A DNA stretch of 42,877 nucleotides from SIG440 sp045648205 (GCA_045648205.1 JAZRNM010000001.1:1-42877); one strand, 5' to 3'; shown: positions 7,231 to 15,654, counted from the first letter of the stretch. The notes: a model not told the origin generated them from the sequence alone. A program made the numbers and translations.

Positions 7231-7776
7231 ATGGTATATATGTTTCTTGCAGATGGTTTTGAAGAAACCGAGGCAATAGGGTGCCTTGATGTTCTGAGGA
7301 GAGCTGAAATTGATGTAAAAACAGTTGCAATAGCAGAGAAAACAGTTGTCGGCAGTCATGGTGTGACAGTTTTGGCAGATATTACGGCGGATGAAGTTGA
7401 TTTAAACAAAATTGATGGTGTTATTCTCCCCGGGGGTATGCCGGGAACAACCAATTTGCAGAAGGACAAGACAGTCCTTGAATCAATAAAGATTTGCAAC
7501 GAAAAGAACGGCTTGATTGCGGCGATTTGTGCAGCCCCCATGATTTTGGGCGAGCTTGGACTTTTAAACGGAAAAACCGCCGTATGTTATCCGGGCTTTG
7601 AAAAGTATCTTGAAGGTGCCATGGTTGACAAAAATGCTTTTGTTGCTATTGATGGGAATATTATCACAGCAAAAGGTGCAGGAGCGGCCATGCTGTTTGG
7701 AGCAAGAATTGCAGATTGGTTCAAAGCGGGCGCAGGTCAGGAAGTTCTTGACCAGATGCAGCATCCGCAAAATTAG
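7231..7776 (+). CDS. DJ-1/PfpI family protein
   Basis: A 181-residue DJ-1/PfpI protein. Seen: the family Glu in FLADGFEETEA (residues 11-13), GVILPGGMPGT at 64-73, and the nucleophile-elbow cysteine in AAICAAP (Cys100), then the KTAVCYPGFE and TAKGAGAAM segments found in the ThiJ/DJ-1 branch. Members act as deglycases, glyoxalases, redox chaperones or regulators; which applies here is not readable from sequence. It follows wecG-like by 15 bases with a GAGGAG ribosome site, and is followed 15 bases later by a CPBP protease, in a housekeeping operon without an obvious functional link. Confidence 0.92.
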   Translation: MVYMFLADGFEETEAIGCLDVLRRAEIDVKTVAIAEKTVVGSHGVTVLADITADEVDLNKIDGVILPGGMPGTTNLQKDKTVLESIKICNEKNGLIAAICAAPMILGELGLLNGKTAVCYPGFEKYLEGAMVDKNAFVAIDGNIITAKGAGAAMLFGARIADWFKAGAGQEVLDQMQHPQN

Positions 7777-7791
7777 TTTGGGATTGATTAT

Positions 7792-8703
7792 ATGAATGCG
7801 AAGAAGTATGAACTGAGAAAACAAATAAAGAGCGTGCGCTGGATGATTTTTTGGGTTGTGCTTGCCCAATTTGCGGCAGAACTTGCAGTTGAGGCGATAG
7901 TCAGCTTTATGGCAAATCCACCCCATGAATACGTTCAGATTGCAATTGTGGAAATTCTGGCAATAGGTGTGCCAATAATTCTTTATGCACGCACAATTTG
8001 GAGCAGTTCGGCAGAAGTGGCAAAAAAAGAGTTCTGGCTCAATCCGTGCAAGCCGAGTTTAATCATATTGGCTGCAATTTTAGGCATTTGCGGTCAGTTT
8101 GTGATGATTGTTCTCAATATGCCTGCAAATTTTTATATGCAAATGGTTGCCGGGCAAAAATCGGTGGATGCGATACCTATGGCATACAGTGCGGGCGAGG
8201 TTGCTTTTGGAATTTTCGCAGTTGTCCTTGTCCCTGCTGTTTTGGAAGAATTCTGGATGCGCGGCATAATCTTTTCGGCATATAACAAAAGCAACACTCT
8301 GGCTGCGATTTTGTTCACCAGCCTGATTTTTGCATTTTTGCATATGCGAATAACTGAGGTTGTAGGCTTTTTGTTTATGGGAATTGTTGCATCGGTGATA
8401 CTCATAAAATGCAAATCCATTTATGCAACAATGGTTTATCACGCACTCAGCAATCTCACGGCACTGCTTTTGGGTGGGTTTATTCTTCCCAAGGTTATAG
8501 ATTATATATGGGTGGTTTTTGGCGTTGCAATTCTGGGGTTTATTTTGTTTTTTTTGCTGCTTTTGATGCAAAAATCACGTGTGGTTGCCAACAAGAATTT
8601 CAAAGCAGGTGGTTTGGTTCTCAACAGCGTGTTCAGTTTGCCTGTGCTTCTGAGCATTGCAGTTGTGATTTTCAAGTATCTTTTGATTAATGTTATAGGA
8701 TGA
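7792..8703 (+). CDS. CPBP family intramembrane glutamic endopeptidase
   Basis: A 303-residue membrane protein with about eight hydrophobic segments. The CPBP/Abi domain holds the active-site glutamates in VLEEFWMRG (about residue 150), followed by FAFLHMRI with its conserved His (about 185) and MVYHALSNL (about 215). The family includes Rce1-like proteases and bacteriocin-immunity proteins; the substrate here is unknown. The ribosome site before ATG 7792 is weak (GGGATTG). Its stop ends seven bases before the preferred mltG start, so the two are translationally close. Confidence 0.9.
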   Translation: MNAKKYELRKQIKSVRWMIFWVVLAQFAAELAVEAIVSFMANPPHEYVQIAIVEILAIGVPIILYARTIWSSSAEVAKKEFWLNPCKPSLIILAAILGICGQFVMIVLNMPANFYMQMVAGQKSVDAIPMAYSAGEVAFGIFAVVLVPAVLEEFWMRGIIFSAYNKSNTLAAILFTSLIFAFLHMRITEVVGFLFMGIVASVILIKCKSIYATMVYHALSNLTALLLGGFILPKVIDYIWVVFGVAILGFILFFLLLLMQKSRVVANKNFKAGGLVLNSVFSLPVLLSIAVVIFKYLLINVIG

Positions 8704-8709
8704 TTGCGT

Positions 8710-9741
8710 ATGGATAAGATTTTTAAGCGGGTAAAACCAATTATTTTGACGGGAATAGTTGTTGCTGTCTTTTTGATTGTCTGGACACTGACCATTGCGG
8801 CAGATTTCTTTGGGCTTGGCTTCGGCAGAGGGAAAGAGGTCATGGTTACTATCCCTCAGGGTGCAAATCTTGATGAAATTTCGGCTGTATTGAAGGAAGA
8901 AAAGGTGATAAGTCATCCCTTTTTGTTCAAGCTTGCAGTAAGACTTGATAGTGGAGACTTCTTATTTCAACAGGGCGGGCATAAAATAGGCAAAAGCATG
9001 AGTTACAAAAATATAGCCAAAGAACTGACAGAGCCGCCAGATGTGAGCTTTGATGAAACGGTGAAGGTTCTGATTCCTGAAGGCTATGAGGCCTGGCAGA
9101 TTGCAGCAACCCTTGAAAAAGAGGGTTTGGTTGATGCGGAAAGATTCCTTGATGAACTGGAAAATGGCGACTTTGACTTTGATTTTATAGATGATATAAG
9201 CAGAACCGAAAACCGACTTGAGGGTTATCTGTTCCCGGCTACCTATGAGTTTGCTACCTGGGAAACGGAGCGGGATATCATAATCAAAATGCTTGAGGCC
9301 TTTGAAACTTATATTCTCCCGGTTTATAATCAGGCAGACACTGCCTATTCACTTGACGAGGTTGTGACTTTTGCATCTCTGGTTGAACGGGAAGCGGCAA
9401 ATGACTCGGAACGCGGCACGGTTGCATCGGTTTTTCACAACAGACTAAAACGGGATATGACGTTGAGTTCCTGTGCCAGCGTGCAGTATATAATCAAGGA
9501 ACGCAAGGATGTTCTCAGCAATTCGGACATAAAAATCAAGTCTGATTATAACACATACATAAATAAAGGCCTGCCAATCGGACCAATTGCATCTCCGGGT
9601 GTGAATTCCGTCAAGGCGACACTTTATCCTGAAGAAACAGACTATCTCTACTTTGCGGCACGAGCTGACGGAAGCGAAAATGTTTTTTCAAAAACAGGAG
9701 AAGAACATCTGAAAACGGTGCAGATTTTACAAGGTCAATAA
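8710..9741 (+). CDS. mltG: Endolytic murein transglycosylase MltG (YceG-like)
   Basis: MltG cleaves nascent glycan strands at the outer face of the membrane and is thought to set glycan length during elongation. The 343-residue protein has an N-terminal membrane anchor (about residues 10-32), a LysM-like region (VMVTIPQGANLDEISAVLKE), and the YceG catalytic domain with EGYLFPATYEF and the catalytic Glu in ASLVEREA near residue 225, then NRL and SPGVNSVKATLYPEETDYLY. ATG 8710 has AGGA at 8697-8700; TTG 8704 is too close to it. The order mltG then trmR-like matches yrrL-yrrM of Bacillus, and RodA/FtsW follows, consistent with cell-wall synthesis. Confidence 0.95.
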   Translation: MDKIFKRVKPIILTGIVVAVFLIVWTLTIAADFFGLGFGRGKEVMVTIPQGANLDEISAVLKEEKVISHPFLFKLAVRLDSGDFLFQQGGHKIGKSMSYKNIAKELTEPPDVSFDETVKVLIPEGYEAWQIAATLEKEGLVDAERFLDELENGDFDFDFIDDISRTENRLEGYLFPATYEFATWETERDIIIKMLEAFETYILPVYNQADTAYSLDEVVTFASLVEREAANDSERGTVASVFHNRLKRDMTLSSCASVQYIIKERKDVLSNSDIKIKSDYNTYINKGLPIGPIASPGVNSVKATLYPEETDYLYFAARADGSENVFSKTGEEHLKTVQILQGQ

Positions 9742-9756
9742 TGGAGAAGTTAAAAT

Positions 9757-10419
9757 ATGAAGGCGTGGATTGAAGAAGATAACATAAATTATGAATATAT
9801 AATCCGCTATCTGAGAGATACTATCCCAAAGTCACAGGGACATATTGCGGAAATGGAAATGTTTGCGAAAGAAAATGATGTTCCCATATCTCAGCCGGAA
9901 AGTATCAGGCTTGTGGAGGTGCTTTTGAAACTTTCTAGGGCAGAAAACATTCTGGAACTTGGGACGGCTATCGGTTATTCGGCAATAAGAATGACAAAGG
10001 CTTGTGGTGCAAAAATTGTGACAGTAGAGCTGTCGGATGAAATGGCAGACCAGGCAGAGAAAAATTTCAAAATAGCCGGAGTTTGCGACAAGGTGACTTT
10101 AATTCGTGGCGATGCCCGGACAGTTGTGGCTGAAATGCTGGGAGAAGAAATTTTTGACATTATTTTTGTTGATGCAGCAAAGGGTCAATATATGGAATTC
10201 TTTCCGCATTGCGAAAGACTTCTGAAAAAGGGCGGGCTTCTCATTTCAGATAATGTTCTCTATAAGGGCATGACCGCAACAGATGAACTGGTGGTCAGAA
10301 GGAAAATTACAATAGTCAGAAGACTGAGAAACTATCTGGAAATGCTAAAGGAAAACAAGAACTTCAGCACCGCACTTATTCCCATAGGTGATGGTGTTGC
10401 ACTGAGTATTAAGGAGTGA
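9757..10419 (+). CDS. trmR: O-methyltransferase, TrmR (YrrM)-like
   Basis: A 220-residue class I SAM-dependent O-methyltransferase. Seen: motif I ILELGTAIGYSAIRM near residue 66, motif II acidic end VTVELSDEM, the IIFVDAAKGQY segment with the metal-binding Asp near residue 143, LLISDNVLYKG, and the C-terminal LIPIGDGVALS. In Bacillus the equivalent gene next to mltG encodes TrmR, which methylates 5-hydroxyuridine at the tRNA wobble position; the assignment rests on family plus synteny. It begins 15 bases after mltG behind GGAG, and its end overlaps the ribosome site AAGGAG of the next gene. Confidence 0.85.
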   Translation: MKAWIEEDNINYEYIIRYLRDTIPKSQGHIAEMEMFAKENDVPISQPESIRLVEVLLKLSRAENILELGTAIGYSAIRMTKACGAKIVTVELSDEMADQAEKNFKIAGVCDKVTLIRGDARTVVAEMLGEEIFDIIFVDAAKGQYMEFFPHCERLLKKGGLLISDNVLYKGMTATDELVVRRKITIVRRLRNYLEMLKENKNFSTALIPIGDGVALSIKE

Positions 10420-10426
10420 AAAAAAG

Positions 10427-11551
10427 GTGTTGTTGCAGAAAGATAACCTGAACAAGCATAAGGATTTCAAAAAGAACTTTGATTTTTGTCTGTTCTTTCT
10501 GACTTTTGCTGCGTCTGTTTTTGGAATCGTTATGATTTCAAGTGCGGCTCCGTCTGCAGGACGATATGTGGCAGTGCAACTTGTGGCACTGATTATGGGA
10601 CTTGTGGCTATCGGTGTTTTGATGGTGCTCGACTATGAATATCTGTCAACAATTTCTGGTTATCTGTATATTGGTTCGGTGGCACTCTTGATTTTGGTGC
10701 TTATTCCGGGAATAGGAACATACGAAAATGGTGCAAGAAGCTGGTTCAGATTTGGTTCGTTGATTGGTGTTCAGCCCGCAGAATTTGTGAAGTTGGCATT
10801 TATAATTACTTTTGCAAAACATTTGTCAGAAGTGGATTATCTGATAAACAGACCGAGAAACGTGTTGTTTTTGTTGCTTCATGCAGGGTTTCTGATTGGG
10901 CTTATCTTGCTTCAGCCAGACTTTGGAACGGCTGTGGTTTTTGGTTGCATTATGATAACCATGCTGTTTGTGGCAAAAATAAGCTGGAAATACATTTGTG
11001 CCGGAATTGGTATGATTGCGGCAGTTTCACCCATTGCCTGGTTTTTTGTTTTTGAAGGTTATCAAAAACAGAGAATTATCAATCTGTTTAATCCTGAAAA
11101 TGACCCGTCGGGAACAGGCTATCAGGTGGCACAATCAAAGATTGCTATTGGCTCGGGAAAATGGTTCGGCAGCGGACTCTTTCAAGGCGGAAGCCAGCAC
11201 AACAATTTTCTGCCTGAGAGACACACTGACTTTATCTTCACGGTAATTTGTGAAGAGCTTGGATTTATTGGGGCAATTATTGCAATTGCCTTGCTTGTCG
11301 CAATCATTATCAGATGTATTGTGATTGGGATGAATGCAAGAAATAATCTTGGAATGTATATCTGCTTTGGTGTTGCCGCGATGTTTGCGTTTCACGTGAT
11401 TGAGAATGTGGGAATGTGCATCGGGATTATGCCTGTTACGGGAATTCCGCTGCCGTTCTTCAGTTACGGAGGCTCATCTCTCCTTACCAATATGATTGCA
11501 ATTGGTATGGTCTTGAATGTCCGATACCGAAGCAAGGCGATTAATTTTTGA
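10427..11551 (+). CDS. rodA: SEDS family cell-wall protein (RodA/FtsW type)
   Basis: SEDS proteins are membrane peptidoglycan glycosyltransferases that polymerise lipid II with a partner class B PBP. This 374-residue protein has about ten membrane helices and the hallmark segments GARSWFRFGSLIGVQPAEFV (about 103), LLQPDFGTAVVF (about 163), the long extracytoplasmic loop with PSGTGYQVAQSKIAIGSG, and PFFSYGGSSLLTNMIAIGMV at the C terminus. RodA is favoured over FtsW or SpoVE by the short N terminus and the mltG neighbourhood, but no mreB or PBP gene is adjacent, so the subtype is an inference. Start GTG 10427 is set by AAGGAG ending at 10416. A bidirectional terminator closes this long operon. 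Confidence 0.87.
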   Translation: MLLQKDNLNKHKDFKKNFDFCLFFLTFAASVFGIVMISSAAPSAGRYVAVQLVALIMGLVAIGVLMVLDYEYLSTISGYLYIGSVALLILVLIPGIGTYENGARSWFRFGSLIGVQPAEFVKLAFIITFAKHLSEVDYLINRPRNVLFLLLHAGFLIGLILLQPDFGTAVVFGCIMITMLFVAKISWKYICAGIGMIAAVSPIAWFFVFEGYQKQRIINLFNPENDPSGTGYQVAQSKIAIGSGKWFGSGLFQGGSQHNNFLPERHTDFIFTVICEELGFIGAIIAIALLVAIIIRCIVIGMNARNNLGMYICFGVAAMFAFHVIENVGMCIGIMPVTGIPLPFFSYGGSSLLTNMIAIGMVLNVRYRSKAINF

Positions 11552-11555
11552 ATTT

Positions 11556-11589
11556 AAATGGGTTGAAGCATAGTGCCTCAACCCATTTT
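11556..11589. terminator. Bidirectional terminator between rodA and cca
   Basis: Stem AAATGGGTTGA / TCAACCCATTT with an 11-base loop. T runs follow on the plus strand; on the minus strand it overlaps the cca stop codon. Confidence 0.85.
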
Positions 11590-12804
11590 GTTGTTTTTTA
11601 AGTATTCAATTAACTCTGCTTTTTTGTTTTTACATTTTTCATTTATAACCGCATCAAGGAGAAAATCGAGAGCCTTTCCAATATCCTTTCCCGAAAAGCC
11701 GAATGCTGACATCAAATCTAAGCCACTCAGGGCAAGTGATTTAATGTGGCAGCAATCCTTCTCTTCTTTTATGGAACCAAACATATCCTTGGCCTTGTGC
11801 AGATTTGAAGAGGCTTTTGCGTTCAATGCAGATTGCACCTCAATGAGATTTTGAACAAGCTCAAAACCCATAAAAGATATCTGCTTGCGAAGGGGAATTC
11901 TTTCAAAACTGATTTCTGTTTCAATGTTTTCAAGAATTGCTCTGCAATCCCTGATGGTTTTTGAGTCAAACTTAAGAGCATTGAAAAAGAGTTCTGCAGT
12001 TTCGGTGGCGGGGATATTGAGCACCTTTGCTGAGCAGATTAAAAATGTGGCAAGTCTCGGCGACAGAGAGAATGAACACGAATTTAATGACTCAAATGCA
12101 TCAATATCTGCAAATGATATTTCCACCCCGAAAACTCTTGGCGAAAAGATTGGGAAAAATTCAGCCAATACACGACTTGCATTTTGTGAAAGAAAAATTT
12201 TGTTCAGTTCACTTGTGATTCGTTCAGATGCAATGTTTGAAAGCAAATGCCGCAAGTCAAACATTGCGGTGGAGGTTTCTTTTTCAATATCAAACCCAAG
12301 AACTGCCGAAAAACGAATTGCACGCATTATTCTCAGAGCATCCTCCGAAAATCGTTCAGAGGGGACACCCACTGTGCGTATTATTTTTGATTTCAGGTCT
12401 TCTTGACCGCCAAACAAATCTACAATGCCGGTTTTGGGATTGAACGCCATTGCGTTGATAGTGAAATCACGACGTTTCAAATCCTCAGCCAGTGTTTTTG
12501 AAAAAATAACTGAGTCAGGACGTCTGTTATCTGCATATTTACCGTCAATCCGAAAGGTTGTGATTTCTATGGGAGAATTGCCCGCAAGAACAGTTACGGT
12601 TCCGTGCTTTATGCCCGTCGGAATAACTGTCCGGTTGCAAAAAATATTTTGAATTTCACAAGGCTCAGCAGAAGTAGTGATATCCCAATCAGATGGAACT
12701 TTTCCCATAAGACTGTCGCGCACGCAACCGCCAACCACATATGCCTGGTGATTTGCTGATTCAATTTCTGTGAGAATTGGAAGTATAGAATCAGGGATAA
12801 TCAT
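11578..12804 (-). CDS. cca: CCA tRNA nucleotidyltransferase / poly(A) polymerase family
   Basis: Adds or repairs the 3' CCA of tRNAs. The 408-residue class II nucleotidyltransferase shows YVVGGCVRDSLMG at about residue 20, DWDITTSA with the metal-binding Asp pair at about 40, RRDFTINAMAF at about 113 and DLFGGQEDLKSKIIRTVG after it, then DALRIMRAIRFSAVLGF, the neck region; the C-terminal half is helical and diverged. Several tRNA genes here encode CCA, so repair may be its main duty. Its ATG overlaps the stop of the upstream gene by four bases (ATGA type), making the two a translationally coupled pair. CCA-adding versus A-adding specificity is not certain. Confidence 0.92.
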   Translation of the reverse strand: MIIPDSILPILTEIESANHQAYVVGGCVRDSLMGKVPSDWDITTSAEPCEIQNIFCNRTVIPTGIKHGTVTVLAGNSPIEITTFRIDGKYADNRRPDSVIFSKTLAEDLKRRDFTINAMAFNPKTGIVDLFGGQEDLKSKIIRTVGVPSERFSEDALRIMRAIRFSAVLGFDIEKETSTAMFDLRHLLSNIASERITSELNKIFLSQNASRVLAEFFPIFSPRVFGVEISFADIDAFESLNSCSFSLSPRLATFLICSAKVLNIPATETAELFFNALKFDSKTIRDCRAILENIETEISFERIPLRKQISFMGFELVQNLIEVQSALNAKASSNLHKAKDMFGSIKEEKDCCHIKSLALSGLDLMSAFGFSGKDIGKALDFLLDAVINEKCKNKKAELIEYLKNNKMG

Positions 12805-13631
12805 TCGTTATCCCCCTCAAGAAACTTTTTTTTCAGGATATGCTCCAGCTTGATGTCGGCAAAGGTCTCTTCGAAGAAAAGACTTGTAGGAATGTAACGT
12901 GACAAGGAGCCTGTCTTTGTTCCAGAATTTGGAACAACCTTTGGAATATGAATGTCATAACGGTTTCCGCATTTCAGACATTTATATGAAAATTTGTAGT
13001 TTTGCTCCCGTGCACTGCGGAGCGCTCCCTCAAGAGAGAACGCAATAACTGCGTCAGGGGTACATTCATCAAATATTGGAAGGCTGGTTTCAGAAAAAAC
13101 ACTTTCGATTATTTTCGGGTTTATGTTCGAACAATTGTCGCGAATGTGAAAAACGACGCTGTTTTTTGTTTCGGTCAGATAAAGAGAAACCTTGGTCTTT
13201 GCTGACTTTGTTGAATCTATGCTCTGAACACAGCAATACAAAATGTTCAGAAAAAGCAACTCAAGTTTTGCCTTATGAACCACAACGGGAAGTGATTGTT
13301 GAAGCTTTGATATATAGCTCACCGAAATGTCCATGTATTCTGAAACATTCTTTTCAAAGGCTTTTGCAATTCCGGAAAGAATATCTTCAGAATCAAAATT
13401 GTTGGTCTTGATTATTTTTTCAGATGCCTGGTCGGACAGAATGTAGTCAAACAGATTATTCATTCTGTTCATATGCATAAGGCACAGTTGAACAGAGCAC
13501 AGTGTTTCAAAGACATCATGGGGAAGGTCGCGATATAATATTTTCTGGAGCGATGAATAGCTCATAAATAAATAGTTTTTGTATGTGGGGAAGATTGAAC
13601 TCACAAAAGAATGATCATAGTTTTTGTTCAT
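12801..13631 (-). CDS. Uncharacterised histidine-kinase-like protein with degenerate ATPase domain
   Basis: A 276-residue cytoplasmic protein with no membrane helix. I see a helical N-terminal half (about 20-110) resembling a dimerisation helix pair, containing PHDVFETLCSVQLCLMHMN, and a C-terminal half recalling an HATPase_c fold: ELLFLNILYCCVQSI (about 143) sits where the N box is expected and VVFHIRDNCSNINPKI (about 173) where the G1 box is. The usual N-box Asn pair and the glycines of G1/G2 are not kept, so ATP binding is doubtful. A CLKCGNRYDIHIP segment near 220 could bind metal. It is the promoter-proximal partner of cca, overlapping it by four bases, with AAGGAG seven bases before its ATG. 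Function unknown. Confidence 0.7.
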   Translation of the reverse strand: MNKNYDHSFVSSIFPTYKNYLFMSYSSLQKILYRDLPHDVFETLCSVQLCLMHMNRMNNLFDYILSDQASEKIIKTNNFDSEDILSGIAKAFEKNVSEYMDISVSYISKLQQSLPVVVHKAKLELLFLNILYCCVQSIDSTKSAKTKVSLYLTETKNSVVFHIRDNCSNINPKIIESVFSETSLPIFDECTPDAVIAFSLEGALRSAREQNYKFSYKCLKCGNRYDIHIPKVVPNSGTKTGSLSRYIPTSLFFEETFADIKLEHILKKKFLEGDNE

Positions 13632-13661
13632 TTCATTGCTCCTTTCTTGAAATATATCACA

Positions 13662-13690
13662 ATCATACCACGAAAAGTGTATTGTTGCAA
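13662..13690 (-). promoter_or_regulatory. Promoter of the histidine-kinase-like gene and cca
   Basis: Minus strand: TTGCAA (13690-13685), 17-base spacer, TATGAT (13667-13662), 31 bases before the ATG at 13631. Confidence 0.7.
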
Positions 13691-13824
13691 CAAAAAACAG
13701 GGATAATTATGGATAAAATAAAAAAATTTTTGACTTGAAGTTGGAGCATATGAGAGCATAAAAGAGAAAAAAAGCGAAAAACGGACTTCATATATAGCTA
13801 AATTAATTTCTTTCAAAAAAGGGG

Positions 13825-13853
13825 TTGACAAAATATAGAATTGGTATTATAAT
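13825..13853 (+). promoter_or_regulatory. Consensus promoter of rplM-rpsI
   Basis: Perfect TTGACA (13825-13830), 17-base spacer, perfect TATAAT (13848-13853). Transcription should start near 13860, giving a leader of about 155 bases. The stretch 13691-13824 between the two divergent promoters is AT-rich and I see no gene in it. Confidence 0.92.
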
Positions 13854-13859
13854 TGGATA

Positions 13860-13988
13860 TGCTGCGTGAGAATGACTCGTTGCAAAGTTATTTTGGTCAT
13901 TCAAATTCAGCAAGTTGTTAAAACAAAAAAGTGACGGACTGTGGGCAAATGCACACAGGAGCAAATGTGTTCATTTGCTCATAGTCTG
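13860..13988 (+). ncRNA. Ribosomal protein L13 leader, with an extra 5' stem
   Basis: The core at about 13931-13988 fits the Firmicute L13 leader: GACGGACTGTG, a small GCAAATGCACAC hairpin, then GAGCAAATG-TGTT-CATTTGCTC and closing AGTCTG pairing back to GGACT. Such leaders bind L13 and down-regulate the rplM-rpsI operon. Upstream, 13860-13913 can form another stem (GCTG...CAGC outside, GAATGAC...GTCATTC inside), which is not part of the core motif as I know it. The assignment rests on position and recognisable core sequence. Confidence 0.8.
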
Positions 13989-14014
13989 AAGAAAAGTTTA
14001 GGAGGAAATGAAAA

Positions 14015-14452
14015 ATGTCAACTTATATGGCAAAAGCTAATGAGCTTGAAAAAAAGTGGTACATCATTGATGCCGCAAACAAACCCCTTGGCCGTGTTGC
14101 TGCAACAGCTGCTGCAATTCTCAGAGGTAAGCATCGTCCTGAGTTTACTCCCAACGTAAACTGCGGTGAATATGTTATCATCATCAACGCAAAGGATGCT
14201 GTTCTCACAGGCAACAAAATCGACCAGAAGAAGTATTACAGACACACAGGTTATATCGGACACCTCAAGGAAGTATCTTACAAGGATATGATGGCAAACA
14301 ACCCTGAAAAGGCTGTTGAACTTGCAGTTGCAGGTATGCTTCCCCACAACACATTGGGCAGACAGGCAATCAAGATGCTCAAGGTTTACAAAGATGCAAA
14401 TCACAATCACGCTGCTCAGTCACCGATTGAGTGGACAGGCGAGATTAAATAA
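14015..14452 (+). CDS. rplM: 50S ribosomal protein L13
   Basis: A 145-residue L13, an early-assembly protein of the large subunit. Seen: KKWYIIDAANKPLGRVAATA at the N terminus, GEYVIIINAKDAVLTGNKID, YYRHTGYIGHLK, and VAGMLPHNTLGRQAIKMLKV at the C terminus. ATG 14015 follows AGGAGG (14001-14006) at eight bases. It is preceded by the L13 leader, so autoregulation by L13 is likely, and is followed by rpsI after 18 bases, the universal rplM-rpsI order. Its codon choice (many CTC, AAG, GGC) differs from the neighbouring genes, as is common in highly expressed genes. Confidence 0.98.
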   Translation: MSTYMAKANELEKKWYIIDAANKPLGRVAATAAAILRGKHRPEFTPNVNCGEYVIIINAKDAVLTGNKIDQKKYYRHTGYIGHLKEVSYKDMMANNPEKAVELAVAGMLPHNTLGRQAIKMLKVYKDANHNHAAQSPIEWTGEIK

Positions 14453-14470
14453 TAGAGGAGGAAGATATCA

Positions 14471-14869
14471 ATGGCAAACGCAGTTCAGTATTACGGAACA
14501 GGTAGAAGAAAAGAATCTGTTGCCAGAGTCAGACTGGTTCCCGGCAACGGAACAATTACAATAAACAAAAGAGAAATTGACGACTATTTCGGTCTTGAAA
14601 CACTCAAGACAATTCTTCGTCAGCCCCTGGTTCTCACAGGCACAATCGGCAAGTTCGATGTTCTTGTAAATGTAAAGGGTGGCGGTTTCACAGGTCAGGC
14701 AGGCGCAATCCGTCACGGTATCGCTCGTGCACTCCTCGAAGTTGACGCAGAAGCTTTCCGCGCAACTCTCAAGGCTGCAGGTTACCTCACTCGTGACCCC
14801 AGAATGAAGGAAAGAAAGAAGTACGGACTCAAGGCTGCTCGTCGTGCACCTCAGTTCAGCAAAAGATAA
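14471..14869 (+). CDS. rpsI: 30S ribosomal protein S9
   Basis: A 132-residue S9, a head protein of the small subunit whose C-terminal tail reaches the P-site tRNA. Seen: QYYGTGRRKESVARVRLVPG near the N terminus, GGFTGQAGAIRHGIARALL, LTRDPRMKERKKYGLKAARR and the expected terminal FSKR, whose final Arg touches the tRNA anticodon loop. Ribosome site GAGGAGG precedes ATG 14471 closely. It is cotranscribed with rplM and ends at a strong terminator. Confidence 0.98.
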   Translation: MANAVQYYGTGRRKESVARVRLVPGNGTITINKREIDDYFGLETLKTILRQPLVLTGTIGKFDVLVNVKGGGFTGQAGAIRHGIARALLEVDAEAFRATLKAAGYLTRDPRMKERKKYGLKAARRAPQFSKR

Positions 14870-14885
14870 CTTGTTATCAATTATC

Positions 14886-14917
14886 AAAATCCCACAACGA
14901 AAGTTGTGGGATTTTTT
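14886..14917 (+). terminator. Terminator after rpsI
   Basis: Stem AAAATCCCACAAC, loop GAAA, GTTGTGGGATTTTTT: a strong GNRA-type hairpin with a T6 tail. Confidence 0.95.
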
Positions 14918-14939
14918 ATATGTAATTTTTATAAAAATA

Positions 14940-14968
14940 TGGACATTTTTGGATATATATGTTATAAT
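14940..14968 (+). promoter_or_regulatory. Promoter of the rubrerythrin gene
   Basis: TGGACA (14940-14945), 17-base spacer, TATAAT (14963-14968). No clear PerR-type operator is visible around it. Confidence 0.72.
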
Positions 14969-14998
14969 ACAAAAAATATTTTTTTGGAGGTTGATTTC

Positions 14999-15535
14999 AT
15001 GAACAAGTATGCTGGAACACAAACAGAAAAAAATCTTGAAGCTGCATTTGCGGGCGAATCACAGGCAAGAAACAAATATACATATTTCGCATCTGTAGCG
15101 AAAAAGGCAGGTTTTGAGCAGATTGCGGCACTTTTCCTCAAGACTGCGGACAATGAAAAAGAACACGCAAAAATGTGGTTCAAGGAACTTGGCGGACTTG
15201 GAGACACTGCTCAGAATCTTGCTGCAGCAGCAGATGGTGAGAACTATGAGTGGACAGATATGTATGCAGGTTTTGCAGACACAGCAGAGGCGGAAGGTTT
15301 CACAGACCTTGCTGCAAAGTTCAGGCTTGTTGCTGCAATTGAAAAACAGCACGAGGAAAGATATCGTGCACTTCTCAAGAATGTTGAAACTGCATCAGTT
15401 TTCGAAAAGAGTGAAGTGAAGGTTTGGGAATGCCGCAACTGTGGTCACATTGTTGTAGGAACAAAGGCTCCTCAGCTTTGCCCCACTTGTGCACATCCTC
15501 AGAGCTATTTTGAGATTCACGCAGAAAACTATTAA
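14999..15535 (+). CDS. rbr: Rubrerythrin
   Basis: A 178-residue rubrerythrin, a peroxide-reducing non-haem iron protein of anaerobes. Seen: an N-terminal ferritin-like four-helix domain with the iron ligands in AAFAGESQARNKY (about 15-28), DNEKEHAKMW (about 50-60), ADTAEAEGF and IEKQHEERY (about 125-133), and a C-terminal rubredoxin-like domain with WECRNCGH and LCPTCAHP binding one iron. Both halves are complete, in the classical order. The open frame runs upstream to 14906, but ATG 14999 has GGAGG at 14986-14990 and a promoter just before it. It stands alone between a promoter and a terminator. The electron donor is not encoded nearby. Confidence 0.96.
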   Translation: MNKYAGTQTEKNLEAAFAGESQARNKYTYFASVAKKAGFEQIAALFLKTADNEKEHAKMWFKELGGLGDTAQNLAAAADGENYEWTDMYAGFADTAEAEGFTDLAAKFRLVAAIEKQHEERYRALLKNVETASVFEKSEVKVWECRNCGHIVVGTKAPQLCPTCAHPQSYFEIHAENY

Positions 15536-15568
15536 CAAATAATCACACGGTTGGTAAAATGCCGGAGA

Positions 15569-15600
15569 GCAGGAAAGGGTAAATCCTTTCCTGCTTTTTT
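15569..15600 (+). terminator. Terminator after rubrerythrin
   Basis: Stem GCAGGAAAGG / CCTTTCCTGC with a six-base loop and T6. Confidence 0.93.
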
Positions 15601-15654
15601 ATTTACGATGTGGATTAGATGGAACAAAAATTTTTTGGCTCAGGCACTTTTTTG

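Noticed and set aside
13628..13831. 67-codon minus-strand frame upstream of the kinase-like gene
   Set aside because: It covers the promoter region of that gene, has no ribosome site, and its codons are those of AT-rich non-coding DNA.
14468..15022. 184-codon minus-strand frame opposite rpsI and the rubrerythrin promoter
   Set aside because: Antisense to rpsI and crossing its terminator; no family match.
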